A stretch of DNA of 64,000 bases from Pelodera strongyloides. Its lineage: Eukaryota; Nematoda; Chromadorea; Rhabditida; Rhabditidae. Each line of letters opens with the position of its first letter. Position 1 is the first letter of the stretch. The position numbers and the translations under genes are program-made. Under the pieces are notes generated by a model. That model searched no databases. It saw nothing but the letters and a program-made list of their open reading frames with translations, and was not told where the DNA came from. Positions 47,001-61,040 of this stretch are shown here, piece by piece. The stretch lies in contig JAANDG010000304.1 in NCBI GenBank assembly GCA_036852015.1, positions 62,001 to 126,000 of the forward strand, in the 5' to 3' direction.

Positions 47001-49863
47001 CCGTTTAGTGAAGTAACTTGGTATGTATTAACTTATGCTTAGTTTGAAACGTATGCGCTTCCTATATTCCCTCCTATAAAAATATACATTTATCCTCCTA
47101 ATTTTTCTCATGATGTGTTATATATGATGTGTTCTCGTATTGTGGAAGTTTTGGCAGCACGTGGGGGAAGAACCCACGTGAGGTTCACTATTAACTAGAC
47201 AAAGAGACACTGGACGACAGAGAGAGTTGAGTGTGAAGAAATCGAGGAGATTCTGACATGACGTGCCGACTAGAGAGTGTCTAGAGAGACAACGTGACAA
47301 AGGGGTTGCCCCTTCCAAATACATTCTCTATCACTTCCCCACTAGACCAAAACCGCCTCTTCAGTATGAAAGGCACAAAGCAAAAGCATTATTTGAACCT
47401 TTTGCCTTTTGATTTTGACTCTTTGATCTTGCTTTGTTTGAGAACAAATTTTGTTCATTGTACGGCCTCAGCACAGCTTCCTGAACATGGTCAATCTTAT
47501 TTCGGAACTTTATTTTGTATTACCCACACTACGGAAAATTATCGTAGTATGCCGATTCAATATTCTTTTCGGCTACAGTATACGGCAGATACGGTTGTCG
47601 TATTTTCAAAATTTCATGGGAAAATTGAACGGAATTCGTAAACGTAACTTGATATGGAAATACAATAGGGTCACTCTTTTTGACCATTCCCCTGTGTAAA
47701 GTGTAGACAAGCAACTGTCAGTAAAACAATAAACATGTGCTATTTGTTTAATAATACGATGTGTGTGGTCTTTGGTGTCCTTAGAATAAGACTTGACGTA
47801 GACAGGGAATAAGCACATTGAGTGTCCGTTATGTGAGCATTACAACCAAAAACGCCCCAAATCTATCCCGCTCCATTCTATTGAATAAATATAAACCCTT
47901 TATAGTCCAAACAGGATTTTCCTTTGTGAAGAAAAACGCTCTCTAGTTAATGAATAATTTATTAGAACGGTTCTGAACATTTCCCTGGCTAACACTTGAA
48001 TTTCGTTGGAGTGTGAAAAACTATATGACATTCGTAAAATAATTGCTTAGAACGGGACTTTGCATAAGGAAGTACGAAACGAAAATCGATAATTGAATCA
48101 ATTTTACTATTTCACATTATCATACGCAATATTTGGGACCTTTCTTATAGAGTTGCAATATTTTTTTCATAATTTGAAGTTTGAATCCCACCAATTTTTT
48201 TACGAATATAAATATGTGTGTTTGTGGCGGAATGCATGCTTATCTTTATCAATACATACAAAGATTTATATGACTTGTTACTGTACACAACCAATGGCAG
48301 TGCATCTTTGCTACATAAGACCGAAGAACGCTTCTTTTTTTAATCCTTTAGCCTTTACATAGAGTGACTTCTTATCAGGTATTTTTATATCTGCTGGAAT
48401 TTTCATTTGTACTTGATGTAGTACTTTTGAAACTATTTATTTATTTTTACTTCGATTATATTCTATGTTCAATCATTCGTAGAATACTTTACAAAACCAT
48501 CACTATTGAATGTTTCGCTAGTTACGGCAGATATCGTGCACACTGAAATGAGCTCTTTTTCATTGATCGGGGAATGACGAAGTGTTTATTTATTAGCAGG
48601 AAACGAGTTCCAGAGACCGCTTTTTACTTACTTTATACTGTGTGCTACTGGGTGGTCTTTAACTGTGTGCTACTGGGTTCTGATTTTCTGATCTTATTAC
48701 TTATTGTTAGATGCACACATTGCATACATTCAGAATCTCATCTCCTCTCACTAAAACACACTAAAACTGAAAAGACAAAGTAATAGCAGAAAAGAGGTAG
48801 AGAGTAGACTAGCGTCCTTGAAAACACTCATTACTGGCGGGTTCATGCAACACCTAGAATTTCTCGAGATTTTTGCGTTCCAAGGAAGGATTACATAATT
48901 TCCTTTTTGGCAAGAAATGGGTGCAAATGTGTAATAAACTATTTTCACTGGCAAAAAAACCCACATTGTTTACTAATTACTAGCAGTACAGCATTTCATA
49001 ACTACTCTTTTTTGTTGACGTACAGACATATATGTCTCAGAACTCTCGTGTTCGCAGCCGAGTTGTGATATGTGAGTGTCCTTTGGTGTTTATGTAAAAG
49101 CTCACACATCCGGTGACCCCTGGGGCTGGGCCCTGTCCGGTCTGCACGAGATGTGGTATTGAGTATTGAGTGTTCTTTGGTATTTGTGGACCTACAGCTA
49201 CAGCACGTACTGTAGTTTTCATGCTCTTGTTAGTGTAGACAAGGTTTGATCGTTCTCTGATGTTGATGAGCCTACACCTATGCAAAACATTAAGCTTTCT
49301 TGTGCTCCTTCTCAGTGTTCACCAGTTGTGTGAATGTTCTCTGGTGTTTATGTGCACTTTGGTGTCGTGGACCGCCCCCCTTGCGTGTTCAGCCTCTCAT
49401 GTGGTTTAGTACCTTTATGTTACAATTTTCTGGTATGAAACGGTATCATATCAATTTTTACAAGCGCTTATGAACATAAACGGAACTAGTGAGCAATATC
49501 GCACTCCCTTACATTTCTCAATGCGAGTGGCGCGATTTAAGATTTCTTGTACGCTGAACTTTGGTTCCTTTTTTCTTTCTTCAGATGCATGGAATTTCCG
49601 CTACCCTTTTGTTACCCTAATGGCAAACCAGGCAATTGTTTAGGCTAGGGCGATGATTTACTAGTTTTAAATTCGTTGCACGAAGTTGTTCATGATATAA
49701 GCGTAGACCTTGAGAACCTTCAAATCTGGTTTCTTCGATCACCTCATCCAATATAACGTGCAACGGACCATAAGTCCTGCTCCATATTTATATCACAGCT
49801 GGAACAACTATAAACGTGCCACTATTGGTCGTGCTATCGGGTGACTCTTCTACAATAAGTGCT

Positions 49864-49950
49864 ATCTCTTTCCCTTTCTTTCTCTCTTTCCTTCAAAATC
49901 CCTCTCTCTCTCTACCTCTCCCCCATCTCTCTCTCTCTCTCTCTCTCTCG
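49864..49950. repeat. CT-rich microsatellite
   Basis: Imperfect (TC)n and (CTCT)n run. Confidence 0.8.
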
Positions 49951-50206
49951 TTCTACTACCAGAAAATGGCGTGATAGACGAAATAGGGCTGTCAGGAGTG
50001 TCTGTGGGAACCACTAGTGCACAAACCTCAGCTGACTAATACTTTGGAACATTTAGCTACACTTCGTTCAAGATTACCAAAGTAGAGCGAATTAGACAGT
50101 ATGTTTAATTAGACAGTATATCGGTTACTCGACAGGGTATCCACATGTCTATACATGATTACATACATCACCAGTTAGTTTCTAGAAATACAAGCTTTTC
50201 ACATTT

Positions 50207-50267
50207 TTCCGCTTATAAAAGTGCAGTTCCGCTTATAAAAGTGCATTTTTCCGCTTATAAAAGTGCA
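50207..50267. repeat. Triple direct repeat TTCCGCTTATAAAAGTGCA
   Basis: Three identical 19-base copies at 50207-50225, 50227-50245 and 50249-50267, each containing TTATAAAAG, about 850 bases upstream of the lipin start codon. Confidence 0.9.
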
Positions 50268-51095
50268 CCAGGTGCGTCTAATATCGAAATAACATTCTAT
50301 ATTTACCCAACAAAATCAACATGTACTATAGTGACATAGAACTGCATCTATTACTCATCGTCTGTAGCTTCTACTTATCAGCGCAGTTTTTTTCTACTTA
50401 GTGCACATTTAAATAATATAGTCTTTTTGGCTACTCATTGAATTGTTTATGAGATTTTTGCACACAACAATAAGGAATGTTCCGCCTAGTGTTTTTGTGC
50501 GATGTTCAAAGCAATAGTACAAACAGTGTTGACAAAAAGAACATGTGTAGTTCCCTTTGGAGTGAAACTTGTAAATATTGGGAACACCAATCGATGGTGC
50601 CGTCTGTCTAGTGCACAGAATGTCTCGTAGTAAATGACCAGTAAACATTCTCTCTCGCTGCTGTCGAGCTGTCTGCGCGTCTCGATTTCGTACACTCTCT
50701 TGTTTATCTTCCGGAATGCAAGTTGCATGCGAAATAGGTTCGATTCGCGAATTGGTTTTTCTTCGAATTGCTTGTGAAATTGTTTCTAAATTTTGAAGTT
50801 TGATTCTCCATGTACTATTTTATTCGTATAATTGTTATTTTTGTGCACGGGCATTCATTTCGTTTATTTTAGACGATGAGAAGTTAAATGCAATATTTTC
50901 TTTCAGGCCATTTAATTCAAGTTGCATTTCGTGGCAATTTGGTCGTCTTGACTTCAACTGACTTATATACTACGGATATATAAACATAATATTTATACTC
51001 ACCGATCCACTTTCTCGGGTTTTATTCGGGATAGGGGTTCGACAGCTCTGCTCATCCTCACGCATTCAATTATTCAATAGTCGCATTGACGGATT

Positions 51096-54000
51096 ATGGA
51101 TTACTATTATCGTGTGATTAAGAATGTGAAATATTTCTACAATGCAATTAATCCAGCGTCGCTATCCGGTGAGTCTTTGTCCGCCCAGTTCAGTTTACAT
51201 TTTCCTTGAATTATTTGCAATTTGCAATTTCCATTGTTATATTATACTGTTAACGTTTTCTTTCAGGTGCCATCGATGTAGTTGTCGTGGAACAACCAGA
51301 TGGAGAATTTTTGTCAACACCTTTCCACGTTCGCTTTGGAAAGTATGGAGTCTTCAGTCATTCTGAGAAGGTGTGTTTCAATGTTGTCGGTGCTAGCGAG
51401 CGGAGCGAGATAGCTCTTTTGGTTTCCTTCTTTGTTTCCTTTTCGGTAAGAGTGGGGGAGTGTTGAGTTCTTCCTTATTCTCAACTCAATAATCGAATAG
51501 GATCTTTTCAGTATGTCGACATCACAATTAACGGAGAGGAAATTGATCTGAAGATGAAATTGGGCGCAAGTGGAGTCGCATTTTTCGTTGAAGAGACCGA
51601 TGACAAGGTTTGATAGTGGATTAGTTTTAGTTTCATTCGCCTGTGTTTGATCTGATCGACTCATACCAGACGTCACTGAATATGTAAATACGAAATTGGA
51701 ATGCCTGCATCTTGCTATTTGCCGACTGAAATTTATTCAATCAGACCCAAATTTATGCAAGGAGCGTTTACTATCTCTTAATTGATTTTCTTTTAATTAG
51801 AATTTTGTTATTGTTTCCTTAATTCTAGCTTAACTTCAAAAAGGGCCTACATATTCCCTTTAAGCCTCTACCTTGAACAAAAATACAATTTTTACATTAT
51901 ATTATTCAGATGTTTTCATTGTAGATTCCCGACTATCTGGCCACGAGCCCTCTTCCAGAAGACGTTGAATTCAGACAACAACCTGATGTTAGACAGGTAC
52001 AGTTGGTTTAAACTTTAAAGGAGCATTTCATTTTTCAGATTATATACGAAATATTCCTGTCGTATTTGGGTATGATAGTGATGCGTAAAAGCGTAAAATT
52101 AACCATATCCGCCAATGCCCTGGTGATTTAGCTAGGAGCGTGGTGTTTTGGACTCTCTTATACTCTCGTCATGTCGTCATTCGACTGAAACCATTTGCAC
52201 ACGCCTTTTAGTTATTTTTATTTAGGTTCTGGATGAATCCGCGCGCCTCCTTACGGAAAAACAGAGGACTGGAAAGCTAAATGCTAAGGTTGGTTCTTGA
52301 ACCTTAATATCCAACCTTTACTGGTATTGGGAGTGTTTGTTGCTTAATCGTAGTTGCTAGACTGGAGGTCATATTTGATTTGGATTTCTTGCGTGAGCTA
52401 GCTGTTCCCTCTCTTTGCACAAACATTGTTTCGAGTTTCGGCTAGAATAAGAAAACAAATTCTAACATGACTACTCATTTAAGGTGCGCTTGGTGAGTGA
52501 GAGCAGTGAAATCAGTGAAAGCCGTTCTCCGAGTCCTCCGCCCACTTTAAGGACTGCCGAGGAACAACTTGCGGAACAAGAGTTGGTTTTAGTTTTTATT
52601 TGGAAATCTGTTTTCGATTTTTTAAATTCAGTGTGTTTCAGCCTGCGTTGTTATGTCCGTAAAATATCCTTTTAATTTGCGGAGTAAGATTGTTAGGGCC
52701 CACTAGAATGTTCCGTTTCCAGAACATTTTATTTCCACCTACATTCATCTACGTATTTCGTACAATGGATGTATTTACAGGGCGAAGGCAGCCGAAAAGG
52801 TGAAGGGTCGACGGTTGGCCCTTCCCAGACTTTCCTCGGTTTTCTCACAAAGAAGAAACAGATCTCTCCCGGATTTGACAACACTCAATGATCAACCTTA
52901 TGCATATCACTCAGATGTTGAAGAAGGACAGAAGAGTTCTCGATCTTTGAAGAAGTAGGTTTTGGTTTGTGTTGTGGTTAGAGAGAGAGAGAGAAGGAGA
53001 AGGAGAGAGATAGAAAGACCTAGGGTGGCTAGACCGAAAATAAATTATCAAAACAATTCCAGAAAGTTTCGTCATTCGAAGTCAATTACACTATGTCGAA
53101 GAAAGTTGACGAAAGACATGTCCGATGTTGATGTTTTGGAGATTTCCGATGATTCTGCAGTGTGAGTTTGTAGCGATTTGTAAGCGAATGTAACCTTACG
53201 GATGTTGGGTCTGCTTAGTTTTTAATATGCAGTTAAATCAGTCCATTTGTTTTTGGGATTGAAGGTATTTAATATACGAAATTTCGATACCTCTGAATGT
53301 ATTTAGAAAGGAAAAGGGACTAGCTCCTGCACGCAGGAAGAAGAGTCGAGTGCAATTCGCTCCCACTCAGCCTATCAATATTATAACGGTTTGGGTTTTA
53401 TTTTATATCGTTTGATCTTTGATCCTTAACATGTGCTGGTGGAAAGCTGACTGGCATACAAGGATAAGGTTTTAAACTCATAATTAACATAAAACTGCTA
53501 GGTTCCGTGTCGAAATAGAAGTGCACGGTCCGGAGTCCGGGGCCTGGCCACTAAACTCAGAGGCCTGAGCCTCAGTTTTTGAGAGAGGCTGATTCCGGTC
53601 GGTCTCACAGGTTCTCTCCGTACAGTGATGGTCGCCCGGAAATTTTCAAGGATCAGGTTGCTATATGTGTTTGGGTGAATTCTTTTCTGCTTTAGCGTGA
53701 ACTTGAAAGCGATGGTGAGTCGACAGGCACCTCGTCTTCCATCTCTTCACCTGCAGGATCTTTGGTCGATTCGAATGACGTCGATGCTCTGGCCGATGGA
53801 GCTCTGTCGGATTCTGAAGTTGACAGACATAGAAGGGAGCCATCACCAGCGGTTAGTACTTTTTCATTTTGTTTAATTGCTCATGTAGCTGCTAAGTGGT
53901 GGTGACCTCTTTTTATTGTTTATTTTAATCAGGTTTTTATATATATATACTCGTCTTCTTTTGAAACTGTGCACTCCCCTTCATGGCATAAACTCGTTGA

Positions 54001-57000
54001 CGCTCTGACCGACGAAACCACCGTCCGAATCATATTGCATCTTAGACTTGAGCGTAGCCATATAGAATATTAGGTTTACATAAAGAGATACAAGTTTCGG
54101 AAACAGTGCGTATATTTGGATGGTGGTCTTGAACTTTTCCCGACGAGTTTTATGCCCTGCTCCCCTTCCAACTCACATGTAATTGTGACGGTCTTGTTTT
54201 AACAGACTTTAAATCTTTTGAATCTGTCTGTGCATTAATTTTGCTTAGTATCGATTGCTCTATGTGGATTAATTGATTTCGGAATTTTGGATGCTTCTGC
54301 TGCTTCCGGATTATACAAGCTTTTATTGTGCTCTCAGTCTTGTTTTATTTCTTTTTCTTATTCAGAATGGCAATGAGGTGACCGATTGGAAGTGGGGAGA
54401 AATCCCACAAACGGACAAGGAAAAGGAGCAGAGCAATGATGCGGAGAAGCCAAAGGTAGAATCTAGTCTGATCTTAGTTTAGTTATAGAATCGCGATATT
54501 CGTGAGTAGTTTTAATAATATAATGTTTATGTGTGTGACAGGTGAGACCACGCCCACCACGCATACATAAGAAATACTAGTTTTCGTTTAAATTATGTGA
54601 TAGTTACCAGTCCCGCAGTAACGGTGGTTTTTACGTTTCATTCTTTTACTCGACGAAAATAGTAAAAATGACTGCTCTCTTTGGCTCTTGTGTACGTACT
54701 ATTTCTTTAGGGTAAGAAGTCGTATTACGGTATTTCCTCGTGGCTGTGGTGGGGAAGCGGCAATTCAGCGCCTTCTACTTCCAAAGAACCAAAAGAGGTG
54801 CGGTTGTACTTTTAGTTTCTCTGTAAAAATCTTTATTAACAAAACTAATTCTTACAAGGGAGATAGCTACCTACTTGAGCTTCTCGCTCCAAGCGTGCAT
54901 TCTAACTAGTATAGTCCGTTGGTGTTAAATGTTTAGTTTTCCAATGAAAATATGAAACTAGTAGTTTCAGGAAGAAGCCGGAATCTATCTGGACGATCTC
55001 GTGGGTGAAGGACAGAAGGATCCAGAACAGATTGAGAGATATCTGGGAAAAGGTCCCCAACAGCAACCGAGGTTTGTGATCATCATGTTATTGATTTAAA
55101 CTTTAACTTTAGCTGTAGGGTGTATTAGAGGTACGGAAATTCTTGAAAAAAATAGTTCGAGATTGTCTGCAGACGTCGCCCTCGTCGTTTTACGTATAAA
55201 GCAATTCAAATGGATGATTCGGACCACGTTTTATACTCTTTTGTGCCATTTGTGCGGCTTAATTTATTAATAAAGAGCGCAGTATCACGAATATTATAAA
55301 TGTCTTGGACGTTTACTCCAGTAATTATTAATAATATTTCAGCGCCTTCTACTTCCAAAGAACCTAAAGAGCATCAATATGAAATATAAGTGAATTCCCT
55401 TTTCAGCGTCCCCTATGCAGATAGTGGTAAGGGATCATCGAGAGGTCCCACCCAACCAAGCAGCCCTACAGCCGTCAGAAGCGATGCGAGTTCAGATACC
55501 GAGATGTACGATAAGGTGGGCTTTCTAGATCTTCCTTGTACTTTAGCGGCATCTTTCATTTCCATTTTCTTGCTTCTGTATTAACGCATCAGTTATTATT
55601 TATTTAAAGTCCGTGTTTTCGAAGCTTTTCGTGCATGGCTGTCGGTAGAATTTTCCCCCGTGAGTTTGGGCATACGCCCGCCCGCGGATGCTAGTTCCAA
55701 CCACTTAGTTTGTCTTTGCCACGTACACATCCATCTATGGAAGGATCCTTATTCCCTTTGCATCAAAGCGTTGCAGACTCCGACGCAGGAAGGCCCGGAC
55801 ACTGTTTCGACGGCCGTTAATTCCCTGAGTGATGACCAAACGGGCAGACAAAGGAATGAGAGCCAGAAGAGTGCCACCAGTGACCCTATTTTGTAAGTTT
55901 GAATCATTTTCCTTCCATTTTCCATTTCATTAATTTTCGATTATTGTTTTTGTTAGTTGAGTTAAACCATGCATGTTTCAATGAACTATGTTTACCATCA
56001 CTTTGTTGCGCGATAAGGAAAGTATAGTCTTTTTTGAAGAATTTTGTCAATTTAGACTTTTATAGTTAATAATAATAATTATCATTGTTAATTGTTCTAA
56101 AATTCTAATTAATTATTTCCATATAAAAACTTCTTCAGTGGCCTAAGTGAAGACGAGGCAGAACAAGTGGAAATTGAGAATGGAAAGAGATACTACCGTA
56201 CCCTGAGACTTTCGTCCGATAAGCTCAAGAGTCTCGGGTTGGTGTGGGGAGCCAATGAGGTCCGATTCTCGATCACAACCAAATATCAGGTACGTAAGTT
56301 GGTTTATATTTATTGTGGATTTATGTTTATTGATTTGTTTCTGGTGTGCTTTATTATCTTTCGTATGTTGATTTTGTCAAAATGTCCAAAATCATTTTGG
56401 TCATTTTGGTGAACAGTGAACATTTCCTTTATACACTTTTGCGGCGTTTGTTTGTAGTTGTGAGACTAAACAACTACTTTTTTGGATTTCATGGTTGCTT
56501 CCTGATTGATGATAATGATGATAAACAAAAAGTTTCGTCGTTATTCGTTTCATCAGTCAGTTCTCTTTCTTGTGGACTTTGTCCATCTTGCATACTTGCA
56601 TCTCCCGTGCTGTGCCTTTTGACCTTTATTTGCAGCGCTCTGTTCAGAGTATCTGGTGTACTTTGCACCCACCTTGATACATTGAGCGGCTGCAGAAAGC
56701 TTTTCTTTCCTAAAACACATTAATTACACATCGCTTAGTCGTGAGTCTATTTTTAGAATTATCATTGGATACTGTAATTCAGTTTTTTCGTTCATCTCTC
56801 TTTATCGCTCAGTTTCTTCGTTCTTCATTAATTAGGTTATGTTTGACTACCTATCAGATTTAAGTATCAAAGTATCGAAATTCGAACTGAGAGAGAGAGT
56901 TGTACTATACGAACGCGAACCAGTTTTAGTAGTTTATGCGTGTGATTTGTGCACAGTTTTTGCGTTTTCCGTTCTATGAGTTTCAAAATATGAGTCTCAA

Positions 57001-60000
57001 TAACCAAGCTGAAGCTGAAGGTCATTTTTTTTACTCCGTTCCTTTTTGTAGCCCCGGCTGTTTGACAGTTGTATTTCCCTACAGTCCCTTCTCTCTCCCT
57101 CTCCATATGTCGTCTATCTCTATCACTCTGACACACTCTACCCTTCCGTCTCTTATCACGATATCTCTAAGCCCTTCCCTTGATCTGGTGTCTCTCTCTC
57201 TCTCTTTGTCTGTTTCTGATCACTCTCTGCTCTATCCAGTCTTCATTTGCTTTCCGTGATTTGATATCATTTATCACATGTTTCCTGCACATTCTCGCTC
57301 GCGTAGCAGTGCAGAAACGTGTGTGTTGTGTGCCCAACAAATGATAAACAAATGTAAATAATGAGATGAAAGGTTTTTGTGTTTGCAATCGGATTATTTG
57401 CGTGGGGAATCGGAGTTGGGGACTCTTTAACTACGTTTACGAAATGTGTACTTTCCTACTTGCTTGCAATGTTTTCGGTTTCGTAGCATATAGATGGTAT
57501 GCATAGATTTGTCTGGGGACCTGGGGCCGGCTTACGCCTACCGACTACGACAACACAAAACACATTTTGTGTTCAAACGGAAAACAAAACATGTATTTTT
57601 GAAAGAAGTAAACGGGCTTATTTGTTTGATATTTATATTTGGGAGAAAAAGGAGGACGTTATGTCGAATCCGGATGTTTGTGCTCGTTAATCGATTTCAT
57701 AAAACTAACTAATTTTAGGGTACCGCTTGGTGCAGTTGTAACGTCTATTTATACAAATGGTATGAGAAGATCGTCATTTCGGACATTGACGGAACAATCA
57801 CAAAAAGCGATGTTTTGGGACACGTGATACCAGTGATTGGTGGACAGTGGGCACATGCGGGAGTGGCTGAATTGTACACGAGGATCAAGAACAATGGGTT
57901 CGTAATGGTTTTAGTTTTAGTTTTTATAATCAGCTGAGCTCCTTGCTCCTTGGTGGTGGTGGTGGGAATAGTGTGGACACAAGGGTGCTCAGGCCACTCG
58001 TATTGTGATAAAAAGTGTTTGTTAAGTATACTGATTGTAGTTTGTAAATGAGCATCGGGAGGTGTACCTTCATTTAGCCGACTTGTTTTTGGCCGTATAG
58101 AACAAGGCAAACTATTTTGGTGATGTTGGAGCTTTTTGTGAGGAATTCTTGGCTAGCCTCAGTTGTTTTGTTGTTATAGAGAATTTGTATGTTTTCAGTT
58201 ATCGCCTTGTATATTTGTCTTCCCGTGCCATTGGTCAATCGCATACGACAAAGCAGTACTTGAAGAGTGTGGCACAGGACAGTAAGGTAAGACTGTTACT
58301 TCGTTTTCATATTCCAGTTCCTTGTGAAATGCCGACTTATCCTCATGTAGAAACATTCGCCTTTTCAAAGTACAAATTTTGTATCGTGGGATGTAGTTGT
58401 AGATGCAGAAAATGTTCTCAGTAATCGTAATATATACGAGACGAGACGAAATTATTTCATATGATGGCTATAGTATAGTGTAATGAGAAATCAAGTTAGA
58501 AACTCTATCTAACCTTTCCTTACTTTAGAATCTACCGGATGGACCTGTTTTGTTGAGTCCAACTTCAGTGCTCGTCGCTTTCAGAAGGTTAGTTCTGTGT
58601 AGATCGTTCATCTATTACAAAGTTCATTCACATTTGAGTGGAAGTCATTTTGTAGCCCAATATACTAAATATTCAATTTTCGTACATTCTTGTGCATAGT
58701 TTTTATGATTCTCGTGTTTGGTTTGGATTGTTTTAGTCTAAAGACGTGAGTTGTTCGATTCCCGCTTGACTACCTTTTTTTAAATATCCATTCTTGTGTA
58801 TTTCAGGGAAGTGATCGAACGCCGTCCCGAAGAGTTCAAAATCGCTGCTTTGACAGATTTGAAGAAACTTTTCCCCGTCAGACAGCCATTCTTCGCTGGA
58901 TTCGGAAACAGAGAAACGGTGAGTTTCGGAATAAATTTTAATTTCGGTTAGCTTCTCGAGTTTATTATCTTTCAAATTGTCGTAGTGTGCTTTGTGATGC
59001 TTTGTGACTTAGTATAGGTGGATAATATTTTGATCTTGTAAACTAACTTTTTTTCTAACTTTCAGGACACGAAATCGTACCGCGCAGTTGATATTCCAAT
59101 CTCACGCATTCTGATTATCGATCCGACTGGAAATGTTAGTTTATTATTACCCAATTAATTTGTTTTCCTGCTTTGTTTTAAATATAAGTTAAGGGTTAAG
59201 CGGTTAAGATACGTTAAGATAAGCGTTAAGACAAGTTTAAGCATAAGTTCAAGCATTGTGAATTGTGACGTTTTTCATCCGTCGATTCATTCAATCTATT
59301 TCTTGTTTCTTGTGAAAAATATTAGAAGAGTAATGGTAGACTAAAATGTGTGTGGATATCAACTTTTCAAATATGTATGCCCTTTTTGAAGTTAAGCTGT
59401 ATTTAGTGTGGAAACTTTAGTTTTTTCTCATTTTGAGTGCCTACGTATTCCCTTTAATTTTTTGACAGTTATCGCAAACAATGTATTGTAGGTCCGTCGT
59501 GCGGACAGCCGTGGACTGACGAGTAGCTACTTGAATATGGCATCACAAACAGTCGACTACTTATTCCCACCGTTGGCCAAGAAGTAGGTTTGTTGTTGTT
59601 GTTTTGATGATGATTCCATAGAGTTTGAAGAATGATTTTCTGAGTTTGCTTTTATCGATGTTGAACTCGCCGGCTTGCCAAAGGCCAAGTAGAAGGTTGT
59701 GAAGTGTGAAGTCACTGAATAACCGCATTTTAAACCAAATTTCTGCACTTGTTTTATGTACATCTTGGTATCCTTCGTTGATCCGTATTTTGTATTTTGT
59801 ATTTTGTACGTTGTACTTTTTATTGTGTATTTTGTCTCTGTTTCAGACCTTCAATGCGGGTGAACACGTCGGACAGTCCGGAAAAACTTCGTTCTTCATT
59901 CACGCAAGCTCTCACTCACAGTTCATTTACGCACTGGACCACCCAGGTGACATATTCACTTTGTTTTACTTCTAATGTGCAGATAATAGAGTACCCACGT

Positions 60001-60325
60001 TATTCTGTTCTGTTATGCTCTGCTAGCTAGGCGCCTCAAGAGGTCAGACGTAAAAGGAAAGGTAAAAGTTCTTATGATATTTTTATTTCGAACGAATAAT
60101 GAGATAATACAACGAATAATGTTTGTATTTGATTATGTCATGTCTGCGGCCGCATGCCATCATACCATGGTGTACGATTACGTTGCAATTATACTATACT
60201 TTAATTAATAAATATTCTTAACAGAGTATCCAATTCAGGATGCCAGTATTGAAGATGAAGATCTTTTGAAGTACGAACAACACAGAAAGGAACTCGAAGA
60301 AGCTGCCAAGAAAAAGAAGAAATAG
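51096..60325 (+). CDS. lpin-1: Lipin, Mg2+-dependent phosphatidate phosphatase, about 818 aa
   Basis: Converts phosphatidate to diacylglycerol for triglyceride and phospholipid synthesis at the ER and nuclear envelope. Exons: 51096-51168, 51267-51370, 51512-51607, 51925-51996, 52226-52288, 52484-52581, 52781-52954, 53063-53161, 53307-53388, 53696-53851, 54366-54455, 54711-54797, 54971-55071, 55407-55515, 55777-55892, 56139-56289, 57719-57897, 58199-58286, 58529-58587, 58807-58918, 59066-59134, 59492-59583, 59847-59946, 60239-60325; all join in phase. The N-LIP domain (residues 1 to about 105) includes [12 protein letters not shown] basic stretch ([12 protein letters not shown] and KKFRHSKS) may mediate membrane or nuclear targeting. 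A middle motif YLDDL precedes the C-LIP domain (from about residue 520). The catalytic DIDGT is at 579-583, followed by LGHVI where mammals have the LxxIL coactivator motif. The end is Lys-rich (AAKKKKK). The last acceptor (60238) was chosen because it keeps the frame. Confidence 0.95.
55342..55388 (+). other. Candidate poison exon or exon relic in the lipin gene
   Basis: The 34 bases at 55338-55371 match 54763-54796 in the lipin exon 54711-54797, with one difference (TTCAGCGCCTTCTACTTCC and onward). In the copy, the TTCAG that was coding now forms a TTTCAG acceptor, and a GTGAAT donor follows at 55389. Included after exon 54971-55071, it would read through to a TAA within 25 bases. Whether it is spliced into RNA is unknown. 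Confidence 0.5.
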
Positions 60326-60889
60326 AAAGGTGGAGTTTGTATTTTGGTGCTGGCAAGTATCCAAGTATGTCATTTCTAGTTTTTGTGTAAATCTATCCGG
60401 TTGAACTTTTGAATTCTATTGTATAGTTCTTTTTTTTATAATATCATAGTATTATTATATCCTATCTACGTCTGCCCGTTATGTTACCGATGTTGGGTAA
60501 CTGTGATTGCTTTGTGATATAGATATTTAGACATAACTTATAATTACAAGATGGTTGATTATTCATAGTTTATTCGAAAGTTTTATAGCATGGTGTTATA
60601 CAAGACTCCCTGGGGTAATATTGTTGGGTTGTTGAGATATTTAGTCGTTGGTTATGGCTGGTTTTATGTATTTTTGTTTCTGTTTGTAATATTTTGGTTG
60701 TTCTTTGCTTCACACTTGATTTCGGTGATCGTTCGCTCCATTATTCGTTTATTTTTATTTTTATTCAACTGGAAATGTGTGTTCGTATTTGCAGTCTTTG
60801 TCGCATTGCTCAGATATTGTTCACTTTTGAATAATCAACTTGAGTGGTCTTGAATATGAATTGAATTAGAACTTCTCGTAGCCAGAATT

Positions 60890-61040
60890 TAAAGAGATAT
60901 GACACGTGGTTAATGCAAAGTGTGTGCCAGATTGGTGTGCAAAGTGTGTGCCATTATGTGCCGGATTGACACAAAATGGTACAATTTTGAAAATGCTGCT
61001 TTCCAGTACACTCTGCTCAAACCACGTGCTACACCTCTTA
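60890..61040. repeat. Inverted-repeat element, TTAAAGCGGTAT family, diverged
   Basis: Left TTAAAGAGATATGACACGTG, right CTCAAACCACGTGCTACACC followed by TCTTAA. Confidence 0.65.

Larger units (their letters stand above)
41068..51095. other. Ten-kilobase region with no supportable gene
   Basis: Upstream DNA of both the minus-strand PLA2-like gene and the plus-strand lipin gene. I saw no exon series, signal peptide or family motif. It contains GC-rich patches (43700-43925, 44580-44830, 45750-46080), a short palindrome CGGACAGAGCTTCTCTGTCC at 44786-44805 also present in split form near 21757, a CT microsatellite (49864-49950) and a 19-bp triple repeat (50207-50267). The longest frame (177 aa, minus, 45715-46248) covers a GC-rich patch and resembles nothing I know. 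Confidence 0.5.

Noticed and set aside
60027..60042. 16-base micro-exon in the lipin 3' end
   Set aside because: It would restore the frame to the acceptor at 60224, but the acceptor at 60238 (CAATTCAG) joins directly in phase and is simpler.
60590..60853. 87-aa hydrophobic frame after lipin
   Set aside because: AT-rich Phe/Val/Leu run in the probable lipin 3' UTR; no acceptor or family support.
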